A stretch of 57,255 nt of DNA from Anaerobiospirillum sp. NML120449 (lineage in GTDB: Bacteria; Pseudomonadota; Gammaproteobacteria; Enterobacterales; Succinivibrionaceae): positions 1 to 57,255 of the forward strand of contig NZ_JALKIL010000030.1 of NCBI RefSeq assembly GCF_023051105.1, written 5' to 3'. Below the pieces are notes generated by a model. It did not search any database and was not told where the DNA came from. It was given only the letters and a program-made list of their open reading frames with translations. This document shows, in pieces, positions 30,701 through 40,414 of the stretch. The first letter of the stretch is position 1. Every line of letters begins with the position of its first letter. The position numbers and the translations under genes are program-made.

Positions 30701-33700
30701 GCGCAGGAACAGGCGCAGGAACAGGCACTGGCCCAGGCAGTGCCCCAGGCGTAGCTCCATGGCCAGGCTCTGGCGCAGGCCCAGCCTGTACCAGTCACGC
30801 TCATGCAGCTCCATGGTCTCCTGCAGCTGCAGGGGCCTCTTCGGCCTTCACAGCTGGTGCAGCCCGTGCTTGCGGCCAGGGACGCTCTGCCTTTCTGGCG
30901 GGCGGCCAGGGACGCGCAGCCCTGCGGCAGGGCAATGGCGTTGGCTGCGCCTCAGCGGCCGCAGCGGCCAGCTCATGGGCAGCTCAGAGCCGTAAAATGG
31001 CACTGGACTCCGGCGGCCACTGGGCCCTGGCAGCAGCCTCTGTCTGGAGCGGAGAGGCTGCTGATACTGTTGAGGTTGCTGATGCCCGCGCTTTCTGGCA
31101 CCCGCTGTATAACAGTGCCCTGCCCGAAAGCTCCTATATGCCTGAGAATATCGCCACCTGGTATGGCCTTGATCTCTTTGAGCGGGCCCGTATCTGTGAG
31201 CTTATTTTCCTTACTCCGGCCTCAGGTGAACACCTGGGCCTGTGCCGGGGACCTGCTCACACCAGAAGTGACTGGGCCTCAGGCGCTACCGGCAAGGACT
31301 TTGTCCCGGGGGCACAGCCTTGCCATGAGGGCCGCGCCCCGGGCACTTATGCCCGGGCTCAAAACCGGGGCGGCATCCCAGGTGCCGGAGGTCCGGGTGC
31401 TGGATGGCCGGGTGCCGGCATCCCTGGTGCCGGTGGTCCGGGCCTGGCGGGCCGGGGCGAGGCTGTGGGCATGAGAGCTGATGGCAGCTGTGTTACCAGT
31501 CTGTGGGACCTGTTTGTAAGACAGAGCATTGCCCAGATGGACCTTGATGTGGTGCATCATAAAGCTGACAAAAGGCCCTGGAAAGTACCTCCTTACAATA
31601 AGCGCAGCAAGCTGCGCAAAGGCCAGATCTTCATGCTCTTTGAAGCACGCATGCGCGCCCGGGGCCGCCTGTCTGAGCGTCAGATAAATATAGCCCTGCT
31701 GTCGGCCGTGCTGCTAAATGGCTTTTTGCATGACCTTGCCAAGGTGGATCTGCAGGTATTAATCACTGCTGAAAACGGCAGGCAGTATCAGGGCCTGACC
31801 TCAGGTATGACCCTGCAGGAATTTGCGCAGATAAACGGCAGCTCCTGGCTGTATATGCGCCGCTGCAAAACAGCCCGTCCAGGCTGGCGCCGCCGTCGCC
31901 GCCGTGACAAGACCAGGTGGCGTCCCATGAACCACTGTGATGTCGGACACATGCACTGCATTGATATGCTTAAGCGCCTGTGCCCTGAGGCTTTGTGGCT
32001 GGTAAATCAGGCCATGGATTTATACCGCTTTGACCGCAAGTGGTCAGGCCTCGATCGCATTACTAAATGTTACGACCATACCACTGACACCAGATATGCC
32101 CGCCGCCACTCAAAGCGCTGGGACTACCATATCAGAACCCTGATTCATGAGTATGTGCTGATGCGCACACGCGCCCTTATCATGGTCAGCTCGGAGCTGC
32201 GCAGATGCACATCTGCCATGGCGCAGCTGCAGGGCGCCCGCGCCGACCTGCTTGGTCGCCTTGCAGCCGCCTCCGCCCAGGGCGCTGCCGCTGACGCAGC
32301 CGCCGGCACCTGTTCAGGCCCGGCTGCTGGCACAGCTGCCGCCCAGGCCTGTGCGGCCTGGCGCCATGACAGCATGCCGGGCAGGCCGGCAATGCGTGGC
32401 ATGCGCGATATGCGTGGCATGCAGGATATGCGCGGCATGCAGGCCATGCCGGGCACTGAGGGCGTCAGAGGCACAGGCAGCCGGGCTGAGCTCAATGGCC
32501 ATGGGCGTGACAGTGGTCCATGGGAGCACTGCGCGCATATCAGGCGTGAGCTTGAAGCCGTGGAGAGGGAGCTGCAGCGCTGGGGGCAGGCCATGAGCAT
32601 CTTTGAGCGCAGTGCCCAGGTGCTTACGGTTAACAAGGGCAGCTCCGATATCTTTATCCGTGGGCGTAATGTACTGCTGCGCACTGGCAGTGCTGCCATG
32701 TACAGCCTGTTAAATACCATGTATGAGTTTATCTACGGCCCGTCCTTTGTCAGCCACTGCTCTGAGTGCTCCAGTATGAAAAAGGCCCTCGTGGAAATGA
32801 ATCTGCAAAGCTACCGTCTGCTGGTCTACAGCAAAATCAAACGCTATGTGGTGGCGGCACAGGATGAAATCACAGTACTGCAGGGCTACACCATCTCATC
32901 AGCCGGTCTCAACTACGGCCACAAGGCCAGCTGGTACATCATTTCATCGCGTATGGATCAGTACTCAATGAGTGATGAGGACATACTGCAGAGCATATGC
33001 TCCAAACTTGCAGCATACGGCATAAGACGTAAGGGCAATATTATCCACACGCCCCCAGGTCAGGCCCAGCGCCTGCTGCAGGCCTGGAGATTTGGCTGCG
33101 ATCCCGAGGCCCTGGCCGCCAGAGACGAGGCCACAGCCTCAGCCGCAGCGGCCACCGGGGCTGACTCAGATGCACCGCCCGGCACAGCATGCCCGGCAGC
33201 CCAGGCGGCCCCGGCAGACCATGCAGCTCCGGCAGACCATGCAGATCCGGATGACTGTGTAGCAGATGCAGGCCCGGCAGTACTTGCAGATTGTGCAGCT
33301 CCGGCACAGGCAGCTGACACCGCAGCTTCTGCACAGGCAGCGGGGAGTGCCCATGCAGAGAACCCAGGCGGGGCTCACAGCCCCGTCCGTAAGGTCAGAA
33401 GCGCAGCCCCAGGCAGCTTCTCAGGCCGCGACCGCACAGCGGCCGCTGTAAGCACTGGTGCCTCCCGCTTTAAAGGTGCAGTGCCCGTCGCCGCAGCTGA
33501 CAGTGACAGAGCAGTGCGATCAGGTCAGGCAATCAGGCCCCATGGCGCCGTCCAGGGTGCTGCGGGGCCGGCTCCGGCTGTCAACAGCTCCCCGGCTGCG
33601 CCTGCAGGCAGCAGCGCCGCCCCTGCAGCCGGTACTGCAAGGGCTGCAGCATCGGAAACAGCTTCTGGCGGTGAGTTAAGCTTTGATGACAGTGGCATAC

Positions 33701-33771
33701 CATCTTTTATCGATGATATCTGTCCTGATGATGAGTTTGACTCCGAGGGCCTGTGGACAGTGGTGGAGTAA
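27799..33771 (+). CDS. giant protein with a TraI_2/MobH relaxase-like HD domain
   Basis: Protein of 1990 residues. Residues about 722-800 match the start of the TraI_2 (MobH relaxase) family, with a long helix, MPNSAWYHC, GIVQHSVNVAL and H785. The HD pair stands at about 1311-1312 in LLNGFLHDLAKVD, followed by MNHCDVGHMHC and KCYDHTTDTRY as in TraI_2. Residues about 1605-1790 resemble the TraI_2 C-terminal domain (VNKGSSDIF, NVLLRTG). In MobH relaxases the first motif is HHH; here it reads YHC, so only the middle His (about 775) remains. Low-complexity blocks fill about 1-690, 920-1090 and 1795-1950, the first with tandem repeats GHEAACGHEA and NQLEPGDQ. The ATG at 27799 has AGGAG seven bases upstream. 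No other conjugation gene is near. I infer a domesticated HD protein rather than an active relaxase. Confidence 0.75.
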   Translation: MNSLWSRFSRLFSPHKNHGPLNAQEMSYAPDCPDIPYGSGTPYGHDTPDGSGPDALSGTDGSMPCPEMHCGQMRPEAQAASDQAQWPHAACPSGPEPHGPAGSVITDNAAARDHGAACSHAGEFGYGAARGNGAFSGHGAACGHEAACGHEARLQCCTREPECSDDCASNASNSAAWDYAGFDVNGRSCHNSQGTDSYQACGTGSRPAPDSHDASASRTDSFGAPHAGDQTHVHGAADLLASDSSCNAPDCAGNGSVTGTSHYSSAKGCPGSSVRSRALPFREGAYRVRPTALAGAYPVTMEGICDRTDSPRTASGWPVELSAFDPLMPPVKSTFYKWNPQSFHALYAPPRFAVSLKHSSEPDSSAGHTMAIPTGKRIPRLSLKKLRPNDAASRIKNAGLMACARNNDQLEPGDQLTDKLNQLEPGDQFTAKLNQLGSAPCSADRHSAHPATPSIIAIDQLSAEHTTSTPELPPDNRLNITQGSSSADSTSVTSDQLMPGAAPGAGKLSVPPHAAAHGADSVAHARSSTGSAARSSAGPAPECRSIADSKYASATAHTADSLSEGSDDTLSEGSADELYDPHADALCASCAGSMSGKGPHGGSGRSSDVRCMAGTASLSGEVVRPQGTSTANGHQEAQACDCGAHGVQPGSAAATGVSTGSWPGAGADATAAVTGCGAAAAMALRPGMNSTADDEDILHYSMRASNSENLQVSRRGIHRYRVLSTQSMMDIINSEVMLIKRLMQTTEEENRRFIDPMVRAMVEIGSSMPNSAWYHCAMFMGIVQHSVNVALYSVSYYAWRLRASTLMAPEYASGRLRSPFVYPQARRRAIIDSKARLYAALLTRLPEEQAVEALPQLARTCTCPVPHHENCEHWQDGTFIARALQAGLSAAARGLSLKQPEQAILSVISSSALSARNQVRLRHQLAAGSQRHPYRAPTPVSGSGAAPFPGAASGPAAGAAPAPGRGTGAGTGAGTGTGPGSAPGVAPWPGSGAGPACTSHAHAAPWSPAAAGASSAFTAGAARACGQGRSAFLAGGQGRAALRQGNGVGCASAAAAASSWAAQSRKMALDSGGHWALAAASVWSGEAADTVEVADARAFWHPLYNSALPESSYMPENIATWYGLDLFERARICELIFLTPASGEHLGLCRGPAHTRSDWASGATGKDFVPGAQPCHEGRAPGTYARAQNRGGIPGAGGPGAGWPGAGIPGAGGPGLAGRGEAVGMRADGSCVTSLWDLFVRQSIAQMDLDVVHHKADKRPWKVPPYNKRSKLRKGQIFMLFEARMRARGRLSERQINIALLSAVLLNGFLHDLAKVDLQVLITAENGRQYQGLTSGMTLQEFAQINGSSWLYMRRCKTARPGWRRRRRRDKTRWRPMNHCDVGHMHCIDMLKRLCPEALWLVNQAMDLYRFDRKWSGLDRITKCYDHTTDTRYARRHSKRWDYHIRTLIHEYVLMRTRALIMVSSELRRCTSAMAQLQGARADLLGRLAAASAQGAAADAAAGTCSGPAAGTAAAQACAAWRHDSMPGRPAMRGMRDMRGMQDMRGMQAMPGTEGVRGTGSRAELNGHGRDSGPWEHCAHIRRELEAVERELQRWGQAMSIFERSAQVLTVNKGSSDIFIRGRNVLLRTGSAAMYSLLNTMYEFIYGPSFVSHCSECSSMKKALVEMNLQSYRLLVYSKIKRYVVAAQDEITVLQGYTISSAGLNYGHKASWYIISSRMDQYSMSDEDILQSICSKLAAYGIRRKGNIIHTPPGQAQRLLQAWRFGCDPEALAARDEATASAAAATGADSDAPPGTACPAAQAAPADHAAPADHADPDDCVADAGPAVLADCAAPAQAADTAASAQAAGSAHAENPGGAHSPVRKVRSAAPGSFSGRDRTAAAVSTGASRFKGAVPVAAADSDRAVRSGQAIRPHGAVQGAAGPAPAVNSSPAAPAGSSAAPAAGTARAAASETASGGELSFDDSGIPSFIDDICPDDEFDSEGLWTVVE

Positions 33772-35350
33772 AGCAAGGCCCGGGGCAGCACGTAAGTAAT
33801 GGCAAGTCATGATCAGCTCAGTCCTGGCATGCCCGGCATATGCTGCCAGACTACCCTGCCGGACAGTAAGGCAACCTGGTACAGCCCTGCAGAGCTCCAG
33901 ACCTGATATTACGCTGCAGTGCCATATCTGTAAGCACCAGGCCACCAGACAGGGCCCGCCGACCAGGCTGCCCCCGCCTGGCTGCCTCGGCCAGTCATGG
34001 CTCCTCCACCAGTCATGGATCCACCTCCTGTCCAGTATGTCCTGCAGTTACGCCAGTAAAGGCATGCTCTGCTGTCTTTGAAGGTCACTTTTGCTCAATC
34101 TGACCACTGGCGCAATGCAAGGCGCCTCGTCTGGCACAATGCAGGGCGCATCATCTGGCCAGTACCGGGCAACATGGACGTCCTGCCCTGTAAGCTCATT
34201 GCAGGCAGTGCCGCCTGATGGAGCCGTAACCGGGACCTTGGCGCATGGCCAGATCATGACTGTCTGGCCAGAGATTGGCATCATGGCCAGAGACTGGCAG
34301 CATGTCGGTATGGCTGCATGACCGCATGGGCAGAGATGAGTCTGACCTGCTGACTGTCACTTATTCAGGCAGGCTCTGCTGTCAGCAGTGGTCCTGACCT
34401 CAGGCATCTGGTGCGTAACCTGTATCCATGGCCGGGGCCGGGGGCTTTTGTGTATCCATGGCCGGGGCCCGGGGTCGCTATGGGACGGGCCTTATGCACA
34501 GCTTTGAGGCAAAGGCGTCCATTGCGGAGCATTTTAGCCGGGAGCGTGCACCTGGATAGCCCTTTGACTGGTCTGCAAAGCACTTTGTGCCTATACTTGC
34601 TCTACAAGGCAGGATCACCCGATCCTGCCTTAAGTTTATTTATGGATCTGTAACCTTTGCCCTCCCACTATGGATATGGCACCTGGTTTCTTTCCTGATC
34701 CTCAAATTCCCCCTGATTTATCTCCTGGCACCTGCGCCCTCTAATCAGGCAAGCGCAGGCCATCATGCCGCTGCAGCAGGCCGGCAGCGCTCTGCCGCCC
34801 CAAAGCACCCAGGCACAGCGCTGCGCGCTGCGCACATCCCGTACCTGCACAGCCCGGCACTGTCAGGGCTATGCCAATGGCCCGTGACCGGGACCGTGTC
34901 TGTGGTACGCAGGCAGCAGGCTAAAAAGCTGCGGGTTGAAAAGCGCTGGCCTGACAGTGCCCCATAGCTGCTCATAACCCCACGGCCCCATGGCCCTGAG
35001 GCCAGGGCAAAAGCTCATGGACGGGAGCACAGTGCAGCAAGGCTGCAGACATACCAGCACCGTGGACAACAGTGGCCACGGCCGGCTCACGTCCCTGCCA
35101 GGCTGTGGCAAAGCAACAGCTTCGCGCTCTCTGAGCACTCAATGGGGCTGAGCATTGCCAGCTTCCGGTGCTGCCGGCAGCTGCCAGGTGCTGACTTTAC
35201 TGAGCTGTGCTGCCATGCCGGGCCTTGCTGAGGGCAGATCTGACGTGCCGGGCCGCCGGGCATAGTGCCGGTAACAGGGCATGGGGAAAGTGGATTTTGG
35301 GATTATGGGTACAGTGCTGCACAGTGCATGTCTGACTGACAGGAGTTTTT
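33772..35350. other. gap before azlC copy 1
   Basis: About 1.6 kb without a recognisable gene. It holds a direct repeat of gtatccatggccggggcc 30 bp apart (34422 and 34452), short repeats of tggcgcaatgcaaggcgc type (about 34110-34160) and the hairpin at 34606-34631. Confidence 0.6.
34606..34631 (+). terminator. terminator-like hairpin
   Basis: Perfect 11-bp stem AAGGCAGGATC/GATCCTGCCTT with a four-base loop, followed by an AT-rich but T-poor stretch. No gene lies directly upstream. Confidence 0.5.
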
Positions 35351-36361
35351 ATGTTCTCTGAGTTCCGCCGTGGCTATTACACAGCTTTGCCGCTTATGCT
35401 GGGCTTTGTGCCTCTGGGCATGATTCTGGGTGCCCAGGCAAGTCAGGTAGGCCAGTCGGCTCTTACTACCTTTCTCATGTCAGCCATTAACCTTGCAGGT
35501 GGCAGTGAGTTTGCCGCCCTTGGTCTGTGGTCCTCTGCCCCGCCGGTGCTGATGATTGCCTTTACCACCTTCCTTATCAACTCCCGTCACATTGTCATGG
35601 GTGTTACCTTTGCCCCTTATATGAAGGATCAGAAAGGCTTTCGTCTGTACTTTGGTCACTTTCTGATGGTAGATGAGTCCTGGGCTCTGGACATGCAGGA
35701 CATTCAGCGCCGCTCTCTGGAGGGCAAGGGCTTTTCCTACGGCTTTCACATAGGCTGTGGTGTTGGTCTGTGGATGGCCTGGGCCTTCAGCTGTTTTGCC
35801 GGCGGTATTCTGGGCAACAGCTTTGGTGATCTCTCCCGCTATGGCTTTATGGCAGCACTGCCAGCTACCTTTATTGCCCTTGCCATTGCCATGCGTCCCA
35901 GAATTCTCCCTGATATCAGGGCCCGCATTGGCACCAGTGCCGGTGCTGCCCTGACATATGCCCCGGTAACGGCAAGCTTTTTGGGTGCCGGCCTGACCTC
36001 AGTGTATGGCAATCCTCATTACTGTGTAGGTGCAGGCATTGTCTGTGGTCTGATCACAGCTTTTATCTGCCAGCTCATCAAAGAAAAGCTTAAAATAACA
36101 CCCCCTGAGGGCGACACCTCACTGAGCTCTGCCATGCCGTCCCCGCAAAGCAGCACGACTCAGGATGCCACCGCTGCGGCTGCACAGGCTCAGTCAGCAC
36201 ATTCAGCCCATTCAGCATCTGCCCCGGACAACAGCATTGCAACTGATACCAGTACCAGTATCCCAGAGTCAAACAGGGTGAGCGCCAGCGAGGCTGACAG
36301 CACAACTTCCAGACCTGCTCCAGGTTCAGAGGAGAGCAGTGCCGGCCCTGCCCTTAAGTAA
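35351..36361 (+). CDS. azlC: AzlC-family branched-chain amino acid exporter subunit (copy 1)
   Basis: Large subunit of the AzlC/AzlD inner-membrane exporter for branched-chain amino acids. The protein has 336 residues. The core (about 1-245) has several hydrophobic helices and family motifs LMLGFVPLGMILGAQ, AGGSEFAALG and FLINSRHIVMG. The last 85 or so residues are a hydrophilic Ser/Ala/Thr-rich tail not usual for AzlC (about 230-250 residues). The ATG at 35351 has AGGAG five bases upstream. A hairpin GGCCTGACC/GGTCAGGCC lies at 36395-36416. azlD follows after about 750 bp rather than overlapping, as it usually does. Substrate is by family only. Confidence 0.9.
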   Translation: MFSEFRRGYYTALPLMLGFVPLGMILGAQASQVGQSALTTFLMSAINLAGGSEFAALGLWSSAPPVLMIAFTTFLINSRHIVMGVTFAPYMKDQKGFRLYFGHFLMVDESWALDMQDIQRRSLEGKGFSYGFHIGCGVGLWMAWAFSCFAGGILGNSFGDLSRYGFMAALPATFIALAIAMRPRILPDIRARIGTSAGAALTYAPVTASFLGAGLTSVYGNPHYCVGAGIVCGLITAFICQLIKEKLKITPPEGDTSLSSAMPSPQSSTTQDATAAAAQAQSAHSAHSASAPDNSIATDTSTSIPESNRVSASEADSTTSRPAPGSEESSAGPALK

Positions 36362-37114
36362 GCTTATGATCCCAGGGATAATACTCTTGCGTACGGCCTG
36401 ACCTGCTGGTCAGGCCCATAGCCGCTCCTCTGAGATCCAGGGCCATGTTTACAGTAGCCTTGCAGGACCTGCGGACTACTGTCATGGTCAGCAGATCCAC
36501 GATAATGAAAACCTGCACATACGGGCTAAGCTCTGGACAGTATGCTCCTTCCCTGAGCACTGCAGCCTGACTGTGCTCAGGACAGCAATGCTTATGCAGC
36601 TTCAGGCTCTTATCTGAAGTAACAGTGATGCAATAGCCAGCAGCTTACATATGGCTGCATCCGGCATGCTTACATCAGGTGAATCCATAAGCTTGCACAT
36701 GGGTGCATCCAGCAGCCTGTACCAGGCTGCCAGCCATGCCAGGGCCAGACAGCAGTTTTGAGCAAAGAATTAAGTAATGTCCTCCTTGCGGCATGCCTGA
36801 CCGGGACGGGCCAAAGCGTCCGGGGCGGGCGCTGACAGGAATATCAGGTCGAAGCCTTGCTGCCATTACGGCATCATACCTGCGGGCAACTGGCCTGTCG
36901 GCCTCTGGCTGGAGTTCATATAACTGGACGGCATCTGCCCGGAAGCTTAAGGGCCTTCCTGGCAATACTGCACAGGGGACAGTCGGCTCAATAACAGCCA
37001 TACTTTCGCTTTACAGAATATTAAGGCGCGCAGCATGCCGGGGATAACCTCCAGGGTACCCGGAGAGTGAAAATCAGTTGCTGCGCGGGAACAGATGAAT
37101 AAAAGGACAATGTC
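36362..37114. other. gap between azlC copy 1 and azlD
   Basis: About 750 bp, unusual because azlC and azlD normally touch or overlap. It contains the hairpin at 36395-36416 (no T-run) and no recognisable gene. Confidence 0.6.
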
Positions 37115-37429
37115 ATGAGCTCTGTTTTTGCTTTGCCAAATATCTACGAAATGATTACCATTCTGGCCATGGCTACCGCCACCTACTCAACCCGTATCAT
37201 GGGCTTTTTGTGGCTGCGCAAGCGCACTCTCAGTGCCCGCGCCCGTGCCGTGCTTGACTCCAGCCCATGCTGTGTAATGGTAAGCGTGGCCGCTCCTGCA
37301 TTTATGACCACTGACTGGAAGATGCTGACCACTCTTTTTGTGGCTCTGGTCATGTCCTTTAAATTCAACCTGGGCATTACTATCTGCGCCAGTGTTGCTT
37401 TACTTGCCCTTTTACAGAACTTTATGTAA
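37115..37429 (+). CDS. azlD: AzlD-family branched-chain amino acid exporter subunit
   Basis: Small membrane subunit of 104 residues (the family has about 100-110), partner of AzlC. It has three to four hydrophobic segments (ITILAMATATYSTRIMGFL, VMVSVAAPAFM, LFVALVMSFKFNLGITICASVALLALL) and the typical TRIMGF and DSSPCCVMVSVAAPA features. The ATG at 37115 has AAAAGGA about seven bases upstream; an ATG at 37110 in another frame stops at once. It is the only azlD in the window although there are two azlC genes. Confidence 0.85.
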   Translation: MSSVFALPNIYEMITILAMATATYSTRIMGFLWLRKRTLSARARAVLDSSPCCVMVSVAAPAFMTTDWKMLTTLFVALVMSFKFNLGITICASVALLALLQNFM

Positions 37430-39334
37430 CCAGGCAATACCTCGCAACGGCAAAGGCCCATGCCCGTCATGACAGCTCAATCCCTGTTATGACAGGCTGT
37501 ACCCGGCTATGACAGTGCCCACCTGGCCATATCATACCTGGCCTTTCACTACAGGCCATACAGGGCAACAGCGCACAAACACGCTGCGCTATTGCCTGCC
37601 ATCATCCTGTGCAGCAGGGTGCAGTTTCTGATGGGCCAGCATGACTGATAACATGCCTTACGTACTGACAGTAGTGTCTTCTGAACAGGAGCTTACAGCC
37701 GGGCCTGCTGTTGACGGGCCGGCAAGCTGGAGAAATTGAGTGAGAGCATCATTGTAATGCCCTCTGGATGCCCGAAGCAGCCGCATATGCAGCTGTATGG
37801 CTGTACCGGATAACAAAGCCCCATAGGGGCAGCACCGCCAGCATGAGCTCATGACATGAGCTCCAGTCTGTGGACACAGTGAGATAGCGGTTTGAGCTCG
37901 AGGCTGTGGCCACAGTGAGATAGCAGTTTGAGCTCGAGGCTGTAGACACAGTGAGATAGCCGTATGGGCTCCAGGCTGTGAGCCTGGTGAGTTATAGGCA
38001 AAGGCTCGAGGCTGTGGACTCTGTGAGATAGCGGTATAAGCTCAAGGGCTCGAGGCTGTGGGTGCAGTAAGAGCGTGGGAGCAGTTTGGCTGTACAGTGT
38101 CATGACTGTCTTGCTGAAGCAGCTTTTATTCAGGCAGGATAACAGACTGTATGGATAACTGATATTAAGGCAGGCGGGCAGGACAGTTTCAAGGCGGGCC
38201 GCAGGCGGTGTTGAGCACAGGGCGTCAGGCGTGTATGTGGAAGCGGGTTATGGATGGGCCGGGTGCCTGTCATGTATATGGATGAGGGTTTGAGCCGTGA
38301 CTGGGCTCCGAGGATGATGCATGGTGGGGCCGGGAGATTCTTTTGAGTGAAAGCTGATCAGATAATATTAGTGCCTTAAAGGAAATGCAGCGTGGTATTT
38401 ATGACATGGTGCCCATTCTTATTACCATGTTGCCCTCTGTCATGATAATGAGAGGTAAGGCAGGCAGGTTGAGCGTGAGAGCCTCCCGGAGCTGCCAGGC
38501 ACAGGGACAAATGGACAAAATCAATGCCCTGAGATGAGCTTTGGCGCTATACTTCATAACCCCAGTCTCAGGGTCAAGTCAGAGGCAGGACAGCAAGTGC
38601 CTGAATTTCTGGCCTCAACCTTTGCAGCGCTGTACCAGAGTAGATTACATCCATGTCCGTCTGAGTAAGGCAGTGCTGCCATGCCTGAGAAGCAGGCATG
38701 CACCTTTTGCAAAGACCGGTAATGTTAGAAAGCTCTCTGTTTGTAATTGCCCGACAGACTATTTGTTTCAGCTGCCTGGGTGCATGCCAGGATGCGACAG
38801 GATCATGCTGTGTGAATGCAAGCGTCCCTGTCCCTGGGCGTATAAGCGTCAAGGTACGTAGCCAGCTCATGTTATAAGCCCTGATATACGGCGCGAACAT
38901 GCTTTGCAGTGGCGCAATGATAATGTGGCATGAGCCGGCTGAAATGTGGCATGTAGAGTATGAACCGTCCAGCCGGGCAGGAAAATATGCTCGAGGTAGA
39001 ACAGAACAACAGGTCCGCAATAATACCTGCTGAGCTCCTGACGCTGTGACAGCTGAGCTTATGCGCAGGGCGGTAAAGGTGCTGAGCTTTGGCCAGTGGC
39101 CTTATGAATGCCATAACTGCCCGGCCTGATGTCAGACTGGTCAGATATGATGCCTCAATGGCATGGCCCGGATGGCCTGCCTGCCCAGAGCTCAGGAGCC
39201 GGCTGCTGCAGAGCGGCTGCTGCAGATCTTTAAATCATGAGCCATCAGCTCAGAAGCCTGCTGCTGCAGAGCATGCAGCTGATGATCCTTAAGCTGAAGA
39301 GCCTATGAGCCTTAACTTAGTTTGAGAGAAAGAT
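37430..39334. other. 1.9-kb gap between azlD and azlC copy 2
   Basis: Contains the 36-bp minisatellite (37858-38075) and ctgctgcagagc-type short repeats just before azlC copy 2 (about 39195-39270). No convincing gene. Confidence 0.6.
37858..38075. repeat. minisatellite, 36-bp unit, about 6 copies
   Basis: Units begin at 37858, 37894, 37930, 37966 and about 38002 with exact 36-bp spacing, then a sixth partial unit after a 9-bp insertion. The core reads gagctcgaggctgtggacac, then agtgagatagcggttt. Because 36 is divisible by three, the minus strand stays open and would encode a 12-residue repeat (LSHCVHSLELKP type). I see no start signal and do not call a gene. Confidence 0.9.
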
Positions 39335-40414
39335 GTGAGTAGAATTCAGGAAGAAATTCAGCATGCTCTGCTGGCTGTTGCCCCGCTGATGATGGGCCTT
39401 ATTCCCCTGGCCCTGATTCTGGGTGCCCAGGCAAGTCATGTAGGACAGTCACCCCTTACCACCATGCTCATGACCGGCCTTAATGTTGCCGGCGGCAGTG
39501 AGTTTGCTGCTCTGGGTCTGTGGTCGGCTGCTCCTCCCATTATCATGATTGCCTTTACCACTTTTCTTATCAACTCCCGTCACATTGTGCTGAGCATGGC
39601 TCTGGCTCCTTACGTGCGTGAACAGAAAGGCTGGCGCATTGGCCTGCTCTACTTTTTCATGGTCGATGAGGTATGGGCGCTTAACATGCAGGACCTCAGC
39701 CGCCGCGCTCAGCGCGGTGAGGGCTTTTCCTTTGCCTTTTACATGACTCTTGGAATCAGCCTGTGGCTTGCCTGGGTGCTCTCAGCATTTATTGGCTGCA
39801 TCATAGGCTCAAGCTTTGGCGATCTCTCCTCTTTTGGCTTTACCGCTGCCCTGCCAGCCACCTTTATTGCCCTTGCTGTAGCCATGCGTCCGCGTGCCCG
39901 TCTGCGTACCCTGAATCTGATTGCCTATGTTCCCATTGCCGCCAGCTTCACGGCCTCTGCTTTAACCCAGCTGTATGGCAACAGCAATTACTGTGTGGGA
40001 GCCGGTATCAGTGCCGGTGTCATCACTGCCCTCGTTATCCAGCTGCTGCGCGAGCGCGCTCAGGGCCAGCACCCGTCCATGACCTCAACACCAGCATCAG
40101 GCGTGACCTCAGGGTCAGCCTCAGCGTCAGCCTCAGACGTCGCCGGTGCGCAGGCCAGGGCCCAGACAGCTGCAGGCGCAAGTGCAGGTGCGGGTGCAGA
40201 GACAGCCGCAACATGCGCTAAGACCGTTGCCTCACTGTATGCAGACACTAAGGCTGAGGAGGCCCAGGATAACAGCTCGCATAAGTACGGCCCCGCTCAG
40301 GCTGTTGCCTCAGAGGCCGGAGCCGATGAAGCTGCTGAGCAGCTTGCACCTGCTGCCGGTCATGCAGCAAGCGCTTCAGATAAGACAACAGCTGCTGATG
40401 CAGGTGCTAAATAA
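39335..40414 (+). CDS. azlC: AzlC-family branched-chain amino acid exporter subunit (copy 2)
   Basis: Paralogue of the azlC product at 35351, 359 residues. The membrane core (about 1-245) shares GLIPLALILGAQASHVGQS, AGGSEFAALG, FLINSRHIVLS and FMVDEVWALNMQD with copy 1. A tail of about 110 residues, rich in Ala, Ser, Gly and Glu, follows. The start is a GTG at 39335 after GAGAGAAAG; an ATG two bases earlier stops at once. No azlD follows. It may share the single AzlD upstream or act alone. Confidence 0.88.
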   Translation: MSRIQEEIQHALLAVAPLMMGLIPLALILGAQASHVGQSPLTTMLMTGLNVAGGSEFAALGLWSAAPPIIMIAFTTFLINSRHIVLSMALAPYVREQKGWRIGLLYFFMVDEVWALNMQDLSRRAQRGEGFSFAFYMTLGISLWLAWVLSAFIGCIIGSSFGDLSSFGFTAALPATFIALAVAMRPRARLRTLNLIAYVPIAASFTASALTQLYGNSNYCVGAGISAGVITALVIQLLRERAQGQHPSMTSTPASGVTSGSASASASDVAGAQARAQTAAGASAGAGAETAATCAKTVASLYADTKAEEAQDNSSHKYGPAQAVASEAGADEAAEQLAPAAGHAASASDKTTAADAGAK

